From Chthonomonas calidirosea T49 (lineage in GTDB: Bacteria > Armatimonadota > Chthonomonadetes > Chthonomonadales > Chthonomonadaceae), in contig NC_021487.1 of assembly GCF_000427095.1 (NCBI RefSeq), positions 2,076,377-2,140,376 on the forward strand: a stretch of 64,000 nucleotides of DNA, read 5' to 3'. The position numbers and the translations under genes are program-made. The notes under the pieces are model-generated. The model ran no database searches. It was given only the letters and a program-made list of their open reading frames with translations, and had not been told where the DNA came from. Of the stretch, positions 1 through 9,023 are shown one piece after another (position 1 is the stretch's first letter; each line of letters begins with the position of its first letter).

Positions 1-22
1 GCGCTTTTTTGAGGGAATCGGC

Positions 23-466
23 ATGCATATTCCCGAATCCCAGACTCAGCCAGACCTACAACCTTTTAAGAAGCCGGAGCAACCTCCTCTTCCGCCGATC
101 ACCGAAGGAACCGCCGACCCCCTTGCCGGACTTAGCGGTGTGGCCGGCTCTCCTCTCAACGTGGGAAGTCGGCCGCGCCTAGTGGGCACTATCGGCGTCT
201 ACGCGGGGCAAATGTTCGAACTGCAGGGCTCGCAGGTGGATATCGGCCGCGAGCCTTCTAACACGGTGGTTCTCTCGCAGGATAGCAACGTATCACGGCG
301 TCATGCCAGTATTCAAAACCAGGGTGGGCAGTTCGTCATTGTGGATAACGGCTCCTCTAACGGAACGTTTGTCAATGGGGCTCGCATTCCCCCGCAAACC
401 CCTCATCCACTCCGCCCCGGTGATGAGATTCAGGTGGGTATGACGCGCTTTCGCTTTGAGACATAA
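23..466 (+). CDS. FHA-domain protein (single FHA)
   Basis: Small cytoplasmic protein of 147 aa with a Pro-rich N-terminal tail (about residues 1-50) and one forkhead-associated domain (about 52-147). The FHA signature is intact: Gly-Arg at 75-76, SRRHA at 91-95, and SSNGTFVNG at 111-119, the residues that in this family contact phospho-threonine and shape the loop. No membrane segment or signal peptide. A GAGGG ribosome-binding site precedes the ATG. It is the first of five same-strand genes (three FHA, one vWA, one PP2C), 12 bp before the next, so an operon is likely. Expected role is a phospho-Thr-reading adaptor in Ser/Thr kinase signalling; the kinase and true target are not visible. The operon may begin left of the window. 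Confidence 0.9.
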   Translation: MHIPESQTQPDLQPFKKPEQPPLPPITEGTADPLAGLSGVAGSPLNVGSRPRLVGTIGVYAGQMFELQGSQVDIGREPSNTVVLSQDSNVSRRHASIQNQGGQFVIVDNGSSNGTFVNGARIPPQTPHPLRPGDEIQVGMTRFRFET

Positions 467-478
467 GGATCTAACGCC

Positions 479-1966
479 ATGCGTTCACGTATCATCGTAT
501 GTACGCTTGCCGGTTTGGTAGGTGGTTTGGTCGGAGCGCTCCTTCAAGAGGCCCTTATCCACTACCAGGTAATCCGCGGGATATCTGGTGACTGTTTGCC
601 GGTTCCTCCCACTCCGGGGCAGGTGAGGCTTCTAGCCTTTTGCGTAGGCGGGCTTCCGGGCATGCTTTTGGGAACCGCCGATGGGGTTGTTGAAGGGAAC
701 TCCCGTAAACTCTTGCGAGGCATCGTTGTCGGGCTGATAGGTGGCTTCCTGTTGGGCTACATAGGTATGATGTTTGGCAATATGCTGTACAACCTGCTTG
801 GCGGCCCGGCAGATATGAGCTCCCGCCTGGGCTTAGGAAGCTTTCTCCATGAGGTCATCGCGCGAGCTTTTGGGTGGTCGCTGCTGGGTGCGGGCATTGG
901 GACCGGTGCCGCCATCAGCACGCTACACCCAAAGCGGATTGGGCGTGGAGCGTTAGGAGGCTTTCTTGGTGGATTTATCGGCGGCTTTGTCTTCGATCTT
1001 GTTGCGGTGACGGCTGCGCCTCTTCAGGCCCCGCTTAAATCGGGCGCTTGCTACGAAGCGGGTGGGTTAAGTAGAATCATTGGGTTTACAGCCATCGCTA
1101 CCTGTACTGGCCTTTTGGTGGGCATTGTGGAAGAGCTTTTGAAAGAGGCCTGGGTGCGTGTGCTGGTGGGTCGTAATGAAGGACGCGATTTCTCTTTAGA
1201 GAGGCCGGTAAACATCTTAGGACGCGACGAGCGCTGTGACGTGCCTCTTTACGGCGACCCAAGTGTTGGCATTCAGCATGCCGCTATTTGCAAAGAGGAT
1301 AATCGGCACGTTTTGGTGGATGCGGGTACGCCCACAGGCACGGTGGTGAATGGCCAACCCGTGCCTCCGAACGGAAAAGTGGTGTTGCGCGACGGCGATA
1401 TGATTCAGATTGGAATGCACCGCATCCTCTTTCGAGAACGCGCTACCGCCTCCAAAGTGCGGCCGATCGGAGTGGAGACACCGCGCAGCGCCGCTGGCAA
1501 TCCGCTCTCGCCTATGCCATCGCATCTTTGCCCCTACTGTGGCGCGCCTAAAGATGCGGCCGGTAATTGCCGATGTACGGTGACGCCCTCAGCACCCATG
1601 CCCGTAACAGACCCACTAGGAGGCATGGCTTATGGCAGCAGCCTAGGGGCCTCCGCTCCGACGGCAGGGGTAGGGACGATTTTAGGTCGGCTTGTAGGAA
1701 TAGAGGGGCCTATCGCTGGGCAGATCATACCGCTAGAGAAACCAAATATCACTATAGGACGTGAGGCCGGTAGAGACATTGTGATCGCCAACGACCCCAC
1801 CGTTTCGCGCACTCATGCGGAATTAAGCTACGTGAACGGAGTTTGGATGGTAAGAGATAACAACTCCTCCAACGGCACGTTCGTCAACGGGATGCGCATC
1901 AGCATTCAGGAGCTGCACCCAGGAGACATCGTGCAGTTCGGTTCGAGCCGTTTTCGCTTCGAGTAA
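479..1966 (+). CDS. Membrane-anchored double-FHA protein with zinc ribbon
   Basis: 495 aa. The N-terminal ~220 residues hold about six hydrophobic segments rich in GG motifs (GLVGGLVGALL, GLIGGFLLGYIG, GGFLGGFIGGF), so this half is a membrane domain. Two FHA regions follow. The first (about 228-316) is degenerate: LGRDERC is present, but the usual SRxHA is replaced by SVGIQHA and SSNGTFVNG by TPTGTVVNG, so phospho-Thr binding is doubtful. A short CPYCGAP...CRC ribbon (about 350-366) links to the second FHA (about 398-495), which is canonical (GR at 427-428, SRTHA at 443-447, NSSNGTFVNG). It likely recruits phosphorylated partners to the inner membrane. It lies 12 bp after the first FHA gene. 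Family of the membrane part not recognised. Confidence 0.85.
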   Translation: MRSRIIVCTLAGLVGGLVGALLQEALIHYQVIRGISGDCLPVPPTPGQVRLLAFCVGGLPGMLLGTADGVVEGNSRKLLRGIVVGLIGGFLLGYIGMMFGNMLYNLLGGPADMSSRLGLGSFLHEVIARAFGWSLLGAGIGTGAAISTLHPKRIGRGALGGFLGGFIGGFVFDLVAVTAAPLQAPLKSGACYEAGGLSRIIGFTAIATCTGLLVGIVEELLKEAWVRVLVGRNEGRDFSLERPVNILGRDERCDVPLYGDPSVGIQHAAICKEDNRHVLVDAGTPTGTVVNGQPVPPNGKVVLRDGDMIQIGMHRILFRERATASKVRPIGVETPRSAAGNPLSPMPSHLCPYCGAPKDAAGNCRCTVTPSAPMPVTDPLGGMAYGSSLGASAPTAGVGTILGRLVGIEGPIAGQIIPLEKPNITIGREAGRDIVIANDPTVSRTHAELSYVNGVWMVRDNNSSNGTFVNGMRISIQELHPGDIVQFGSSRFRFE

Positions 1967-2029
1967 AGAAAGTGTTACACCGAAAACCGTTGCACCGGCT
2001 CTGAGAGCCGTGAGAAAAGAGGCAGGAAC

Positions 2030-3358
2030 ATGGAAGATCGCACACAGATTATAGGCGCACCACCTACGCAGATGGGCGCCATGCCCACCCAAATGGGAAT
2101 GGCGCAAACACAGATGGGAACTGCACTCCAAACTCTTGAAGTGGAGTGTATGTCGGGCAATCGTTATGCTCTTGCCGGCGACATTTCCCGCGAGCACGCT
2201 CTCGTTGTGCTTAAGGCCACCGGACAACAGCTTGGACGGCGTGCCCCCATCAACGTATGTCTCTGCATTGACCGCTCCGGCAGCATGGAGGGGCCTCCGT
2301 TAGAGTATGTGAAAATGGCGTGCGACTATGTGGTGGATATGCTTGAGCCGAACGATATTCTTTCCATCGTCACCTTTGAAGAGCATGTAGACGTGCTGAT
2401 GCCGGCTCGCCGCGTGGTGAACAAGGCGCTTATCAAAGAGCATATCCATCGCATTGAGCCGGGCAATACCACGAACCTTTACGATGGATTAGTTGCCGCC
2501 TTCATGCAGATCGCCGCCGTGTTGCCCCAAACACAAGGCTATGTCACACGCGTGTTGCTGCTTACCGATGGTGAACCGACGGTTGGAATCAAAGACTATG
2601 GCACCATTGTGCAACAAGTTGCAGAACAGCGCGCTAAGGGCATTACCGTCACGGCATTGGGTTTTGGCCCAGAGTACAACGAGGAGCTTCTGGCAGGAAT
2701 TGCCAAACGAAGTGGAGGCAACTATTATTACATTCAGCGCCCCGACCTCATCCCCGAGGTGTTTCGGCGCGAACTGGAGACGGTGATGTCGGTTGTCGCT
2801 CGAAACGTTCAGGTGCGTCTCCACCTATCACGATGGGTTAACCTACGCCAAGTCTACGGGCTGCAACCCTCTTTCGGCCCGCGCACCATCGAGGTAACCG
2901 TGCCCGACATCGAGCGAGGTACCTCGCGCACGGTGTTGGTAGAGTTGGAGTTCGAGCGTCATCCGGTAGGGATTTTCCGTGTAGCGAAGGCTGTGGTCAC
3001 TTACGAGGACCTTCTTGCGAACCGACCCGGTCAGGCACAAGCCGACTGCGTTTTTGAGTTCACCAAGGACGCGTCGCTTTTGGCACAAGGGGTTAACCCC
3101 ATTGTGCGTAACGAGATCGAAATAGCGCAGGCTTCCCAGAATCTACAACGCACCATCATGGGGATGCGTACGCAACAGCTCACGGCCATGGGAGCTCTTT
3201 CCGAACTGCAACGCACTCGCACCATCCTTATGCAAACAGGCCAAACAGAGAAGGCTCAACAGTTGGAGGCGGCCATGCAGTCGCTTCAGCGAGGGAGTGG
3301 CGACGTGGAGAAAACCCTCATGGGCACCATTGTAGACATCGAACAGGGCAAACGATAA
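2030..3358 (+). CDS. von Willebrand factor A domain protein
   Basis: 442 aa. The vWA domain (about 73-250) has a complete MIDAS metal site: DRSGS at 81-85, Thr at 147-148 in GNTTNLYDGL, and LTDGEPT around 178-184. A beta-rich region and an alpha-helical C-terminus follow. The first 32 residues carry three spaced TQMG motifs (13-16, 20-23, 27-30), and the C-terminal end has EKTLMG. The neighbouring FHA/zinc-ribbon protein carries TQMG and EKTLL motifs too, so these threonines are candidate phospho-acceptors read by the FHA domains (inference). No signal peptide is seen. A GGCAGGAAC stretch precedes the ATG. vWA proteins in such clusters are usually scaffold or metal-dependent binding proteins; the partner here is unknown. 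Confidence 0.88.
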   Translation: MEDRTQIIGAPPTQMGAMPTQMGMAQTQMGTALQTLEVECMSGNRYALAGDISREHALVVLKATGQQLGRRAPINVCLCIDRSGSMEGPPLEYVKMACDYVVDMLEPNDILSIVTFEEHVDVLMPARRVVNKALIKEHIHRIEPGNTTNLYDGLVAAFMQIAAVLPQTQGYVTRVLLLTDGEPTVGIKDYGTIVQQVAEQRAKGITVTALGFGPEYNEELLAGIAKRSGGNYYYIQRPDLIPEVFRRELETVMSVVARNVQVRLHLSRWVNLRQVYGLQPSFGPRTIEVTVPDIERGTSRTVLVELEFERHPVGIFRVAKAVVTYEDLLANRPGQAQADCVFEFTKDASLLAQGVNPIVRNEIEIAQASQNLQRTIMGMRTQQLTAMGALSELQRTRTILMQTGQTEKAQQLEAAMQSLQRGSGDVEKTLMGTIVDIEQGKR

Positions 3359-3373
3359 GGAGGACACCAGACG

Positions 3374-4363
3374 ATGACCGATGAACCCACCCGTATGATG
3401 GCCTCTCCGGCCGGGCCGGAGAAAACGCTATTAGCCACACCGGAGGCCGACCCCCTACGCACACAGATGGGCGGCACCACCGTTTGCCCCGTGTGTCATG
3501 CCACCACTCCTGCACTAGAAAGCTACTGTTGCGAATGTGGTTTTCTGTTATCAGGGCCTGTTCCAGAAAGCCTAGAGGTTGCTTTGGAAGAGGCACCTCC
3601 TGCAGAGCTCGTGGAGCTTGAAACGGGACGCCGCTACCGCCTACGCGTAGGAGATAACACGGTAGGGCGGCAAGGAACCGATGTTCTGCTTTTAGATGCC
3701 ACGGTATCGCGAAACCATGCGCGTATTCACGTGGAGAATGGGCAGATATCTGTTGAAGACCTTGGCAGTACGAACGGCACCAAGGTGGGCGATCTACGCC
3801 TTACCCCCAACCAGCCAGTCTCTGTAACGAGTGGTACCCTGCTCCGTTTCGGTAACGTTCAGCTTCGCCTCGAAGTGCGCGGAGGCGAAACTGCAGAGAA
3901 GACGGTGGCCATAGCGGCCCCATCCTCCGAGACAACGCTGCTTGCGTCCGCTGCGCAGCCGGAAGAGACCGCCTCACCCGTAGCTCGGCTCAGAAAGTTG
4001 GAGGGGCCAGGCAACGAGCTGTCCGTGCCTGCCGGGGTTTCGCGCATCGGACGGCGTCCAACCAATGAGCTAATCGTTACTGGTGATGCCTATGTTTCCG
4101 GTTTGCACGCGGAGATACGGGTTGAAAACGGTGAGGCGTGGCTCATGGACGTCGGTAGCACCAACGGCACTTTTGTCAACGGAACGCGGCTAACTCCCAA
4201 TCAGCCACAGCTTTTGGCAAATGGGGATGAGGTGAAGATCGGGCAGACAAGCTACCGTTTTGAGTGGGTCGAGCCGTCTCAGCCCGAAGAGCCCCCACAG
4301 GATATGCGGGAGCCTCAAGTAGAACAACCAAATGAAGAGGCAAACGATGCCTCCGAGACATAA
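3374..4363 (+). CDS. Zinc-ribbon protein with two FHA domains
   Basis: 329 aa, cytoplasmic. A Thr-rich head (1-36) with EKTLL (16-20) and TQMG (30-33) leads into a CxxC...CxxC zinc ribbon (Cys 38, 41, 52/53, 55). FHA1 spans about 78-170 (GR at 98-99, SRNHA at 112-116, GSTNGTKVG). The linker repeats EKTVA and ETTLL motifs. FHA2 spans about 203-297 (IGRRPTNE, SGLHA at 242-246, GSTNGTFVNG). The tail is acidic and Pro/Glu-rich. The layout resembles GarA-like regulators, in which a threonine in an N-terminal ETT-type motif is phosphorylated and then bound by the protein's own FHA domain; that similarity is functional inference only. The ATG has an AAGGAGG site, and the gene lies 15 bp after the vWA gene. 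Confidence 0.88.
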   Translation: MTDEPTRMMASPAGPEKTLLATPEADPLRTQMGGTTVCPVCHATTPALESYCCECGFLLSGPVPESLEVALEEAPPAELVELETGRRYRLRVGDNTVGRQGTDVLLLDATVSRNHARIHVENGQISVEDLGSTNGTKVGDLRLTPNQPVSVTSGTLLRFGNVQLRLEVRGGETAEKTVAIAAPSSETTLLASAAQPEETASPVARLRKLEGPGNELSVPAGVSRIGRRPTNELIVTGDAYVSGLHAEIRVENGEAWLMDVGSTNGTFVNGTRLTPNQPQLLANGDEVKIGQTSYRFEWVEPSQPEEPPQDMREPQVEQPNEEANDASET

Positions 4364-4442
4364 GAAGGATAGGTAAGCTCTTGTGTGAGGGAAGTTAGGA
4401 GATCGCAGATTTTATTCTGAATGAGGTGAAAAACCGTTACCG

Positions 4443-5438
4443 ATGACAGAGACGTATTCTACATCGCAGGGAGGCCAAGAGCCTACGGCGAAATTTGAGC
4501 GTGAGGTTTTGGTGCGAGGATGGCGTTCTTACGCCCCGCGCGCGCCGCGTTGTCTCCCCCTCATCAAGTTTGCTGCCCGCACGGACATGGGACAGGTTCG
4601 CGAAAACAACGAGGATAAGTTCGATTTTTACGAGCCGGAAGAGCCAGCTATTCTTGCGCAGCGCGGATGCCTCTATGCGGTCGCCGACGGCATGGGGGGC
4701 GCTTTGGCTGGACAGATCGCCAGTGAGCTTACCCTTAAGCGCCTGCTTTCGGCCTACTACGATCATCCGGCAGACGATCCGCATGTGGCCATGCGTGAGG
4801 CCATTTTAGAGGCAAACAACTACATCTACGCTTTAGCACAGGCCATTCCCGAACGAAACGGCATGGGCAGCACGCTGGTAGCGGCTGTCTTTATTGAAGA
4901 TAGAGTTTTTATTGTGCAGGTAGGCGACAGCCGTGCCTATCTATGGCGTCGTGGACAGTTTCGGCAGGTAACGGTCGATCACTCCTGGGTAGAGGAACAG
5001 GTACGGGCGGGCGTGCTCACACGGGAAGAGGCCGAGCTGTCTCCTTTCCGCAATGTCATCACGCGCTCCATCGGTGCAACCCCAAACGTCCTGCCCGACT
5101 TTTATGACGAAAGCGTGCAAGAGGGCGACATCTGGCTCCTCTGTTCGGACGGTCTCACCGGCCATGTAGAGGACGCCGAGATCGCTGACATTATTGGGAC
5201 GCATGCGCCCTCTGAGGCCACACGACAGCTCGTTGAACTTGCCAATGCGCGTGGAGGTCGCGATAATATTACGGTTTTTGTGCTCTCTATCCGCGCCGTA
5301 GTGGCCTATGAGGAGGCCCAAGCCTTTTTTACCGCCCCTCAGATGATGCCTAAAGAAGCGGCTGTAGACGACGGAAGCCTCAGTAGCACACCGAAACCGG
5401 CTGCCCCTTTCTGGCGCCGCTTTTTGCTCGGGTCATGA
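4443..5438 (+). CDS. PP2C-family Ser/Thr protein phosphatase
   Basis: 331 aa, soluble. Removes phosphate from Ser/Thr in Mg/Mn-dependent fashion. PP2C motifs appear in order: RTDMGQVRENNED (46-58), ADGMGG (81-86, metal Asp), GSTLVAA, VGDSRAYLW, DHSWVEEQVRAG, RNVITRSIG, LLCSDGLTGHV (metal Asp), and GGRDNITVFVL. All metal-binding aspartates expected for an active enzyme are visible. About 40 residues precede the domain, longer than the bacterial minimum, and the tail ends PFWRRFLLGS. It follows three FHA genes and a vWA gene, so it is likely the 'eraser' for phospho-Thr marks that FHA domains read. The spacing of 79 bp from the previous gene permits a separate promoter. Confidence 0.93.
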   Translation: MTETYSTSQGGQEPTAKFEREVLVRGWRSYAPRAPRCLPLIKFAARTDMGQVRENNEDKFDFYEPEEPAILAQRGCLYAVADGMGGALAGQIASELTLKRLLSAYYDHPADDPHVAMREAILEANNYIYALAQAIPERNGMGSTLVAAVFIEDRVFIVQVGDSRAYLWRRGQFRQVTVDHSWVEEQVRAGVLTREEAELSPFRNVITRSIGATPNVLPDFYDESVQEGDIWLLCSDGLTGHVEDAEIADIIGTHAPSEATRQLVELANARGGRDNITVFVLSIRAVVAYEEAQAFFTAPQMMPKEAAVDDGSLSSTPKPAAPFWRRFLLGS

Positions 5439-5644
5439 GCTGAGGCCGCAGAATAAGCTTCTCTTTTTGGGCGGTAGAGGCTGTAGGTACCCCATAGTTA
5501 GAGCGCATCAGTAGAACAAGCAAGCTTAAAGGAAGCAAGCCCTCTTCTATCCAACAAAGCGCAGGTAAAAAAGCCTCCCCCATCATCGAAGGCTGTTAAA
5601 ACATAGCCATGCACGCCAAGCGCTTGAAACGGGCTGGTGATCTC

Positions 5645-6340
5645 TCAAAGGGGTGAGACTTGAATGATGCCATCTACAATACGTGCAACTTCGGGACGCG
5701 GGCTAGCAGTCGCAACACGAGTCTCTTCCTCAGGCGCGCGAGCGATCTGGCCGGCAATGCGAAGTTGCTGGGGACGCATGTTGCCCGCTATAATGCGTGC
5801 TCCCTCGTTTCCATAGCAGCCAGCATGCGCTAAACCGCGCAACGTCCCTAGAACCACAATATCTCCACCAGCAATCACCTCTGCTCCCGGGTTTACATCG
5901 CCACCGACAATCAGGTGCGTATGGTGGGTGAGTCTCTGTCCGGAGCGCACTGTGCCGGCATAGTAAAGCGCATTGTTTCCTGCGGCGTCCACACTCGCTT
6001 CGGTGCTAAGGGGCGCGCCTGGAGCCATAAGATAGACGCCCAGAGCTAGCCGACGGGCGGCCTCATGCGTGTGCATGTCGGTACTTACAACGGCCACAAC
6101 CAACACCCCGTAACGATCACGTAAAAGTGCCACTAAATCTTGCAGTAGCTCGTAACTAACTTGACGCACGCCAAACTCGATGGTGATCTGCACTCCTCGT
6201 ACCGACATGGAGGGTTTTACCTCCTCGAGTCGCGCTTCTATCTGGGCAAGGGCCTCTTCCCACTCTAAGTCGGCAGGCACCGTAAGCAGAAACTCCTGCA
6301 GCAAACCGTTATGCCACGGCTGCAGCGTTACCATAAACAC
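5645..6340 (-). CDS. minC: Septum site-determining protein MinC
   Basis: 231 aa, usual MinC length. MinC blocks FtsZ assembly away from mid-cell. The C-terminal right-handed beta-helix domain (about 125-231) is clear: HLIVGGDVNPGAEVIAGG, DIVVLGTLRGLAHAG, and ARIIAGNMRPQQLRIAGQI. The N-terminal half (1-110) fits the FtsZ-inhibiting domain. Start ATG is preceded on the minus strand by AAAAAGGAG. minD and minE are not adjacent, unlike in many bacteria, so the partner ATPase must be elsewhere. It is convergent with the PP2C gene, with about 200 bp between that holds no visible gene. Confidence 0.9.
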   Translation of the reverse strand: MFMVTLQPWHNGLLQEFLLTVPADLEWEEALAQIEARLEEVKPSMSVRGVQITIEFGVRQVSYELLQDLVALLRDRYGVLVVAVVSTDMHTHEAARRLALGVYLMAPGAPLSTEASVDAAGNNALYYAGTVRSGQRLTHHTHLIVGGDVNPGAEVIAGGDIVVLGTLRGLAHAGCYGNEGARIIAGNMRPQQLRIAGQIARAPEEETRVATASPRPEVARIVDGIIQVSPL

Positions 6341-6945
6341 TCCTTTTTGGTACAGAGTTTTCTACCTATTATTCGCCAAACCCTTCCAATATCCTGCTTA
6401 GTCTCCAAGGTCTCCCACAGCACGTATGTTCCAAAACCATGCTGCTTTTGTTGCGTGTTGATAGATACCAACTTATTTATCTAGATACAATTTTGCCATC
6501 TTACATCTTAAAAGCCAGTTTACGCCAAAAAAGTTTAGGGAAACGGTTCGTGGTCTTTTAGGCCAACTTCACAGGCAGCAGAGATGAGTTACAAGCGTCC
6601 GAACTTCCCTTTTGACCAGCCGCTGTAAAGCGCCCAGCCTATCCGACCGTGCTCGCCGGGTTTAAGGCGAAATTCGCGTCTCATTACCGCGCCGTTCACG
6701 CACCTTAACATTATACGTAGGTGCATTAAAAGCGATCTCTTGAATTCCCATCACACCCATCTGACCATCGTCAATGTCGAAAATAGGGCGGTTGTCTGAA
6801 AGGGGTGTTCCAAAGCCATACATAAAGACGCCGAAAACCTCTATCCGCCCACCATCCAATTTTAGGGCTTCGATCGCCCCATTTTCCCCCTAATGCTTCT
6901 CTGCCGATAGCCGATAATCAGGCTGATATTTTTCGGAGGTTTGCA
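6341..6945. other. 605-bp intergenic stretch between minC and metalloprotease
   Basis: AT-rich in its first part (about 6430-6530), which probably carries the minC promoter on the minus strand, though I could not choose a convincing -35/-10 pair. The right part contains one open minus-strand frame (6662-6889, listed separately). A GGAGG site sits just before the metalloprotease ATG at 6946. No RNA gene or repeat was recognised. Confidence 0.5.
6662..6859 (-). CDS. Hypothetical short ORF, possible gene fragment
   Basis: 65 codons from a TTG. The reading frame stays open upstream to a TAG at 6890-6892 and the extra residues also look protein-like (GAIEALKLDGGR), but there is no good start codon or ribosome-binding site. 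The composition (VFMYGFGTPLSDNRP, FDIDDGQMGVMGIQEIAFN) looks like real coding sequence and not a random frame. I do not recognise the family. It may be the truncated end of a lost gene. Low confidence that it is expressed. Confidence 0.3.
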   Translation of the reverse strand: MDGGRIEVFGVFMYGFGTPLSDNRPIFDIDDGQMGVMGIQEIAFNAPTYNVKVRERRGNETRISP

Positions 6946-7866
6946 ATGGTTTCCATAAAGAGCACGAAGTATCTTTTAGGGATAATGCTAGGGTGTTGTC
7001 TACTTTTAATCCTTGGAGCTGGTTGTGGGAGCGGAGGAGCAGGCTCCATTCTCTTTAGTTCAAACGCCACCATTGGACTTCCCGGTGATCAAGCCGGTAA
7101 CACCTCAGCAGGCAGCGTTACCGTCCTTCCAAGCAGCGGGGGATGCACCGATTCTACCTATCTTCCCAATTTTGCGACGGCGGATGACCCCGCTACAGGG
7201 TTGCCAAACCATCTCTATCACTGGACTCACTTTCCGCTTAACGTCTACATTGTGAGCAGTAATTTGGCTACGCCCGATCGTATTACCCAAGCTACCGATG
7301 GCTTCAGTTGGTGGTCACAGGCCCTCGGAGTGATAGGAAAGTTCAATCTGGTGAATAGCTCCACACAGGCCAACATCATCGTACAGTTTGAGAATATGGG
7401 TTTAACGAACTATGGCGCTATCACCAATTACACGGTGAACGGGAACGGCGAGATGCAAAATGCCACCATCACCTTTAATATGACCTACCTAACCAGCGTG
7501 CCTAACATCGCACCGGTGGCAGCGCATGAGTTTGGCCATGCGTTGGGGCTAGCAGGTCACAGTCCCAACGATACCGATGTGATGAGTGTTAGCGCCAACG
7601 TCTATAACCTTACTGGCCTTTCCCAAGCCGACATTAACACCATGAAAACGGCCTACTGCGGCGTTAGCCTCACGGTTTCCGGCAGTAAGGCGGCAGCACA
7701 ACGTCTCTACTCCGGGTCGATTCCATTTTTGGGGACGGCGCGCAAGCCCGTTACGCATCCTCGCTCTGAGCTCCACAAACACACGGAGCAACTCATCGCT
7801 CCGTTCAGTGGAAGGTTTAGTGAAGGAAAGAAAACCGAGAGCCAGTTGATTGACCCTCTTCCTTGA
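6946..7866 (+). CDS. Matrixin-like zinc metalloprotease lipoprotein
   Basis: 306 aa. The N-terminus has a lipoprotein signal: hydrophobic segment 9-25, then LGAGC with Cys27, so it is likely lipid-anchored outside the inner membrane. The catalytic region (about 85-220) has the metzincin zinc motif HEFGHALGLAGH at 194-205 and a Met-turn (DVMS, 211-214). These give a matrixin/M10-type peptidase; the three His are zinc ligands and Glu195 the general base. A short basic C-terminal tail (about 232-306) has no recognised domain. There is no clear pro-peptide cysteine switch. The ATG has a TCGGAGG site. Substrate unknown. It appears monocistronic, with the convergent oxidoreductase gene starting 30 bp downstream. 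Confidence 0.85.
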   Translation: MVSIKSTKYLLGIMLGCCLLLILGAGCGSGGAGSILFSSNATIGLPGDQAGNTSAGSVTVLPSSGGCTDSTYLPNFATADDPATGLPNHLYHWTHFPLNVYIVSSNLATPDRITQATDGFSWWSQALGVIGKFNLVNSSTQANIIVQFENMGLTNYGAITNYTVNGNGEMQNATITFNMTYLTSVPNIAPVAAHEFGHALGLAGHSPNDTDVMSVSANVYNLTGLSQADINTMKTAYCGVSLTVSGSKAAAQRLYSGSIPFLGTARKPVTHPRSELHKHTEQLIAPFSGRFSEGKKTESQLIDPLP

Positions 7867-7896
7867 AGAATTTAAGGTAAAGCTATGTAACCATTT

Positions 7897-8907
7897 TCAG
7901 GAGGCTTCAAGTGGCAGGGTTACAGGGGCTACACGCTCTGCGGAACGGTAAGCAGCAAAGGCCACCTCAACGGCACGCAAACCATCCTCACCGGTAATAG
8001 GAGCTGGCTTGTTCTCGCGAACGGATTCGGCGAAAGCGCCAATCAGACCGTCATCCATATTGCCGCCCCAGTTATGCCAGGTAATGCTTCTGTCACGATC
8101 TGAATAGAGCACAAGGTTTTGGCTAAACATATCCATTGAAAGAGTGCCCTTATCAGTAACTACCTCTAAGGTAACGTCACCCCAAGTGGGAAAGCATTTA
8201 GGGCGTGACCAGGAGGCATCTAGGGTAGCAAAGACGCCGTTATCGAACGTGAGGCTTAGAAAGCTTACGTCGTCAAACGGTTTATGCTCTATGCCGTTGC
8301 TGATCTCTGCATAGACCTGCTTAACTTCCGAGTGCGTCAGCCACCGCATAAGGTCTACCACATGCACAGTGTGATCGATAGTGGCCCCACCGCCCGATTC
8401 GGAGAGAATGTTGAACCATCCACCAGGGTTGCGCCCACGATTGGTGCCCCGAAAGGCCAGGATCGTGCCGGCATCCCCTCGATCGAGGCGAGCTTTTAGG
8501 CGCTGCATCACCGGAGAGTAGCGGCAGGGAAAGGAGATCATCAGCTGCACTCCAGCTGCTTTACAGGCAGCGATCATGGCCTCGCCATCAGCCATCGAGG
8601 TCGCGATGGGCTTTTCGCAGAGCACATGTTTGCCCGCTGCTGCCGCCATCTCGGTGAGCTTGCGATGGCGAGCGTTCTCACTGCAGATGACGACAGCCTG
8701 CACGCGCGAATCGGCCAAGAGCGCTTCATAATCGGGAAAGGCCTGAGTTTGAAACTGCTCCGCTTTCCTGCGCGCCCGTTCTGGGTCGTGATCGGCGATC
8801 CCAACAAGCTCCGTATCGGGGCGCGAGACAATACAGTGGGCGTAACTATCCGCATGAAGATGCGCAAACGACATGATTCCGATGCGCACCGGTTCCGTCG
8901 AAGCCAT
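7897..8907 (-). CDS. Gfo/Idh/MocA family oxidoreductase
   Basis: 336 aa from the ATG at 8907; the upstream GTG at 8919 sits too close to the GAGGAG site to be preferred. N-terminal Rossmann fold for NAD(P) (VRIGIMSFAHLHADSYAHC, about 5-25) and the family motif LCEKPIA (around 96-102, Lys-Pro catalytic region). The C-terminal alpha/beta domain has GGGATIDHTVHVVDLMRW, with the conserved His typical of these sugar dehydrogenases. It probably oxidises or reduces a sugar or inositol-type substrate; the exact substrate cannot be told. It is last in the minus-strand block after GH38, PhyH and ThuA genes, with a 116-bp gap from GH38, so co-transcription is plausible but not proven. Confidence 0.88.
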   Translation of the reverse strand: MASTEPVRIGIMSFAHLHADSYAHCIVSRPDTELVGIADHDPERARRKAEQFQTQAFPDYEALLADSRVQAVVICSENARHRKLTEMAAAAGKHVLCEKPIATSMADGEAMIAACKAAGVQLMISFPCRYSPVMQRLKARLDRGDAGTILAFRGTNRGRNPGGWFNILSESGGGATIDHTVHVVDLMRWLTHSEVKQVYAEISNGIEHKPFDDVSFLSLTFDNGVFATLDASWSRPKCFPTWGDVTLEVVTDKGTLSMDMFSQNLVLYSDRDRSITWHNWGGNMDDGLIGAFAESVRENKPAPITGEDGLRAVEVAFAAYRSAERVAPVTLPLEAS

Positions 8908-9023
8908 AAACTCCCTCACTCCTCTTCGCAGGTTTCTCTTTTTATTTTAATTCAACGTCATCTCCTTTTCTCCTGCACGCACGGCGATCTCCGGGTGAGA
9001 AAACGCACCGTTTTGACGGGGCA

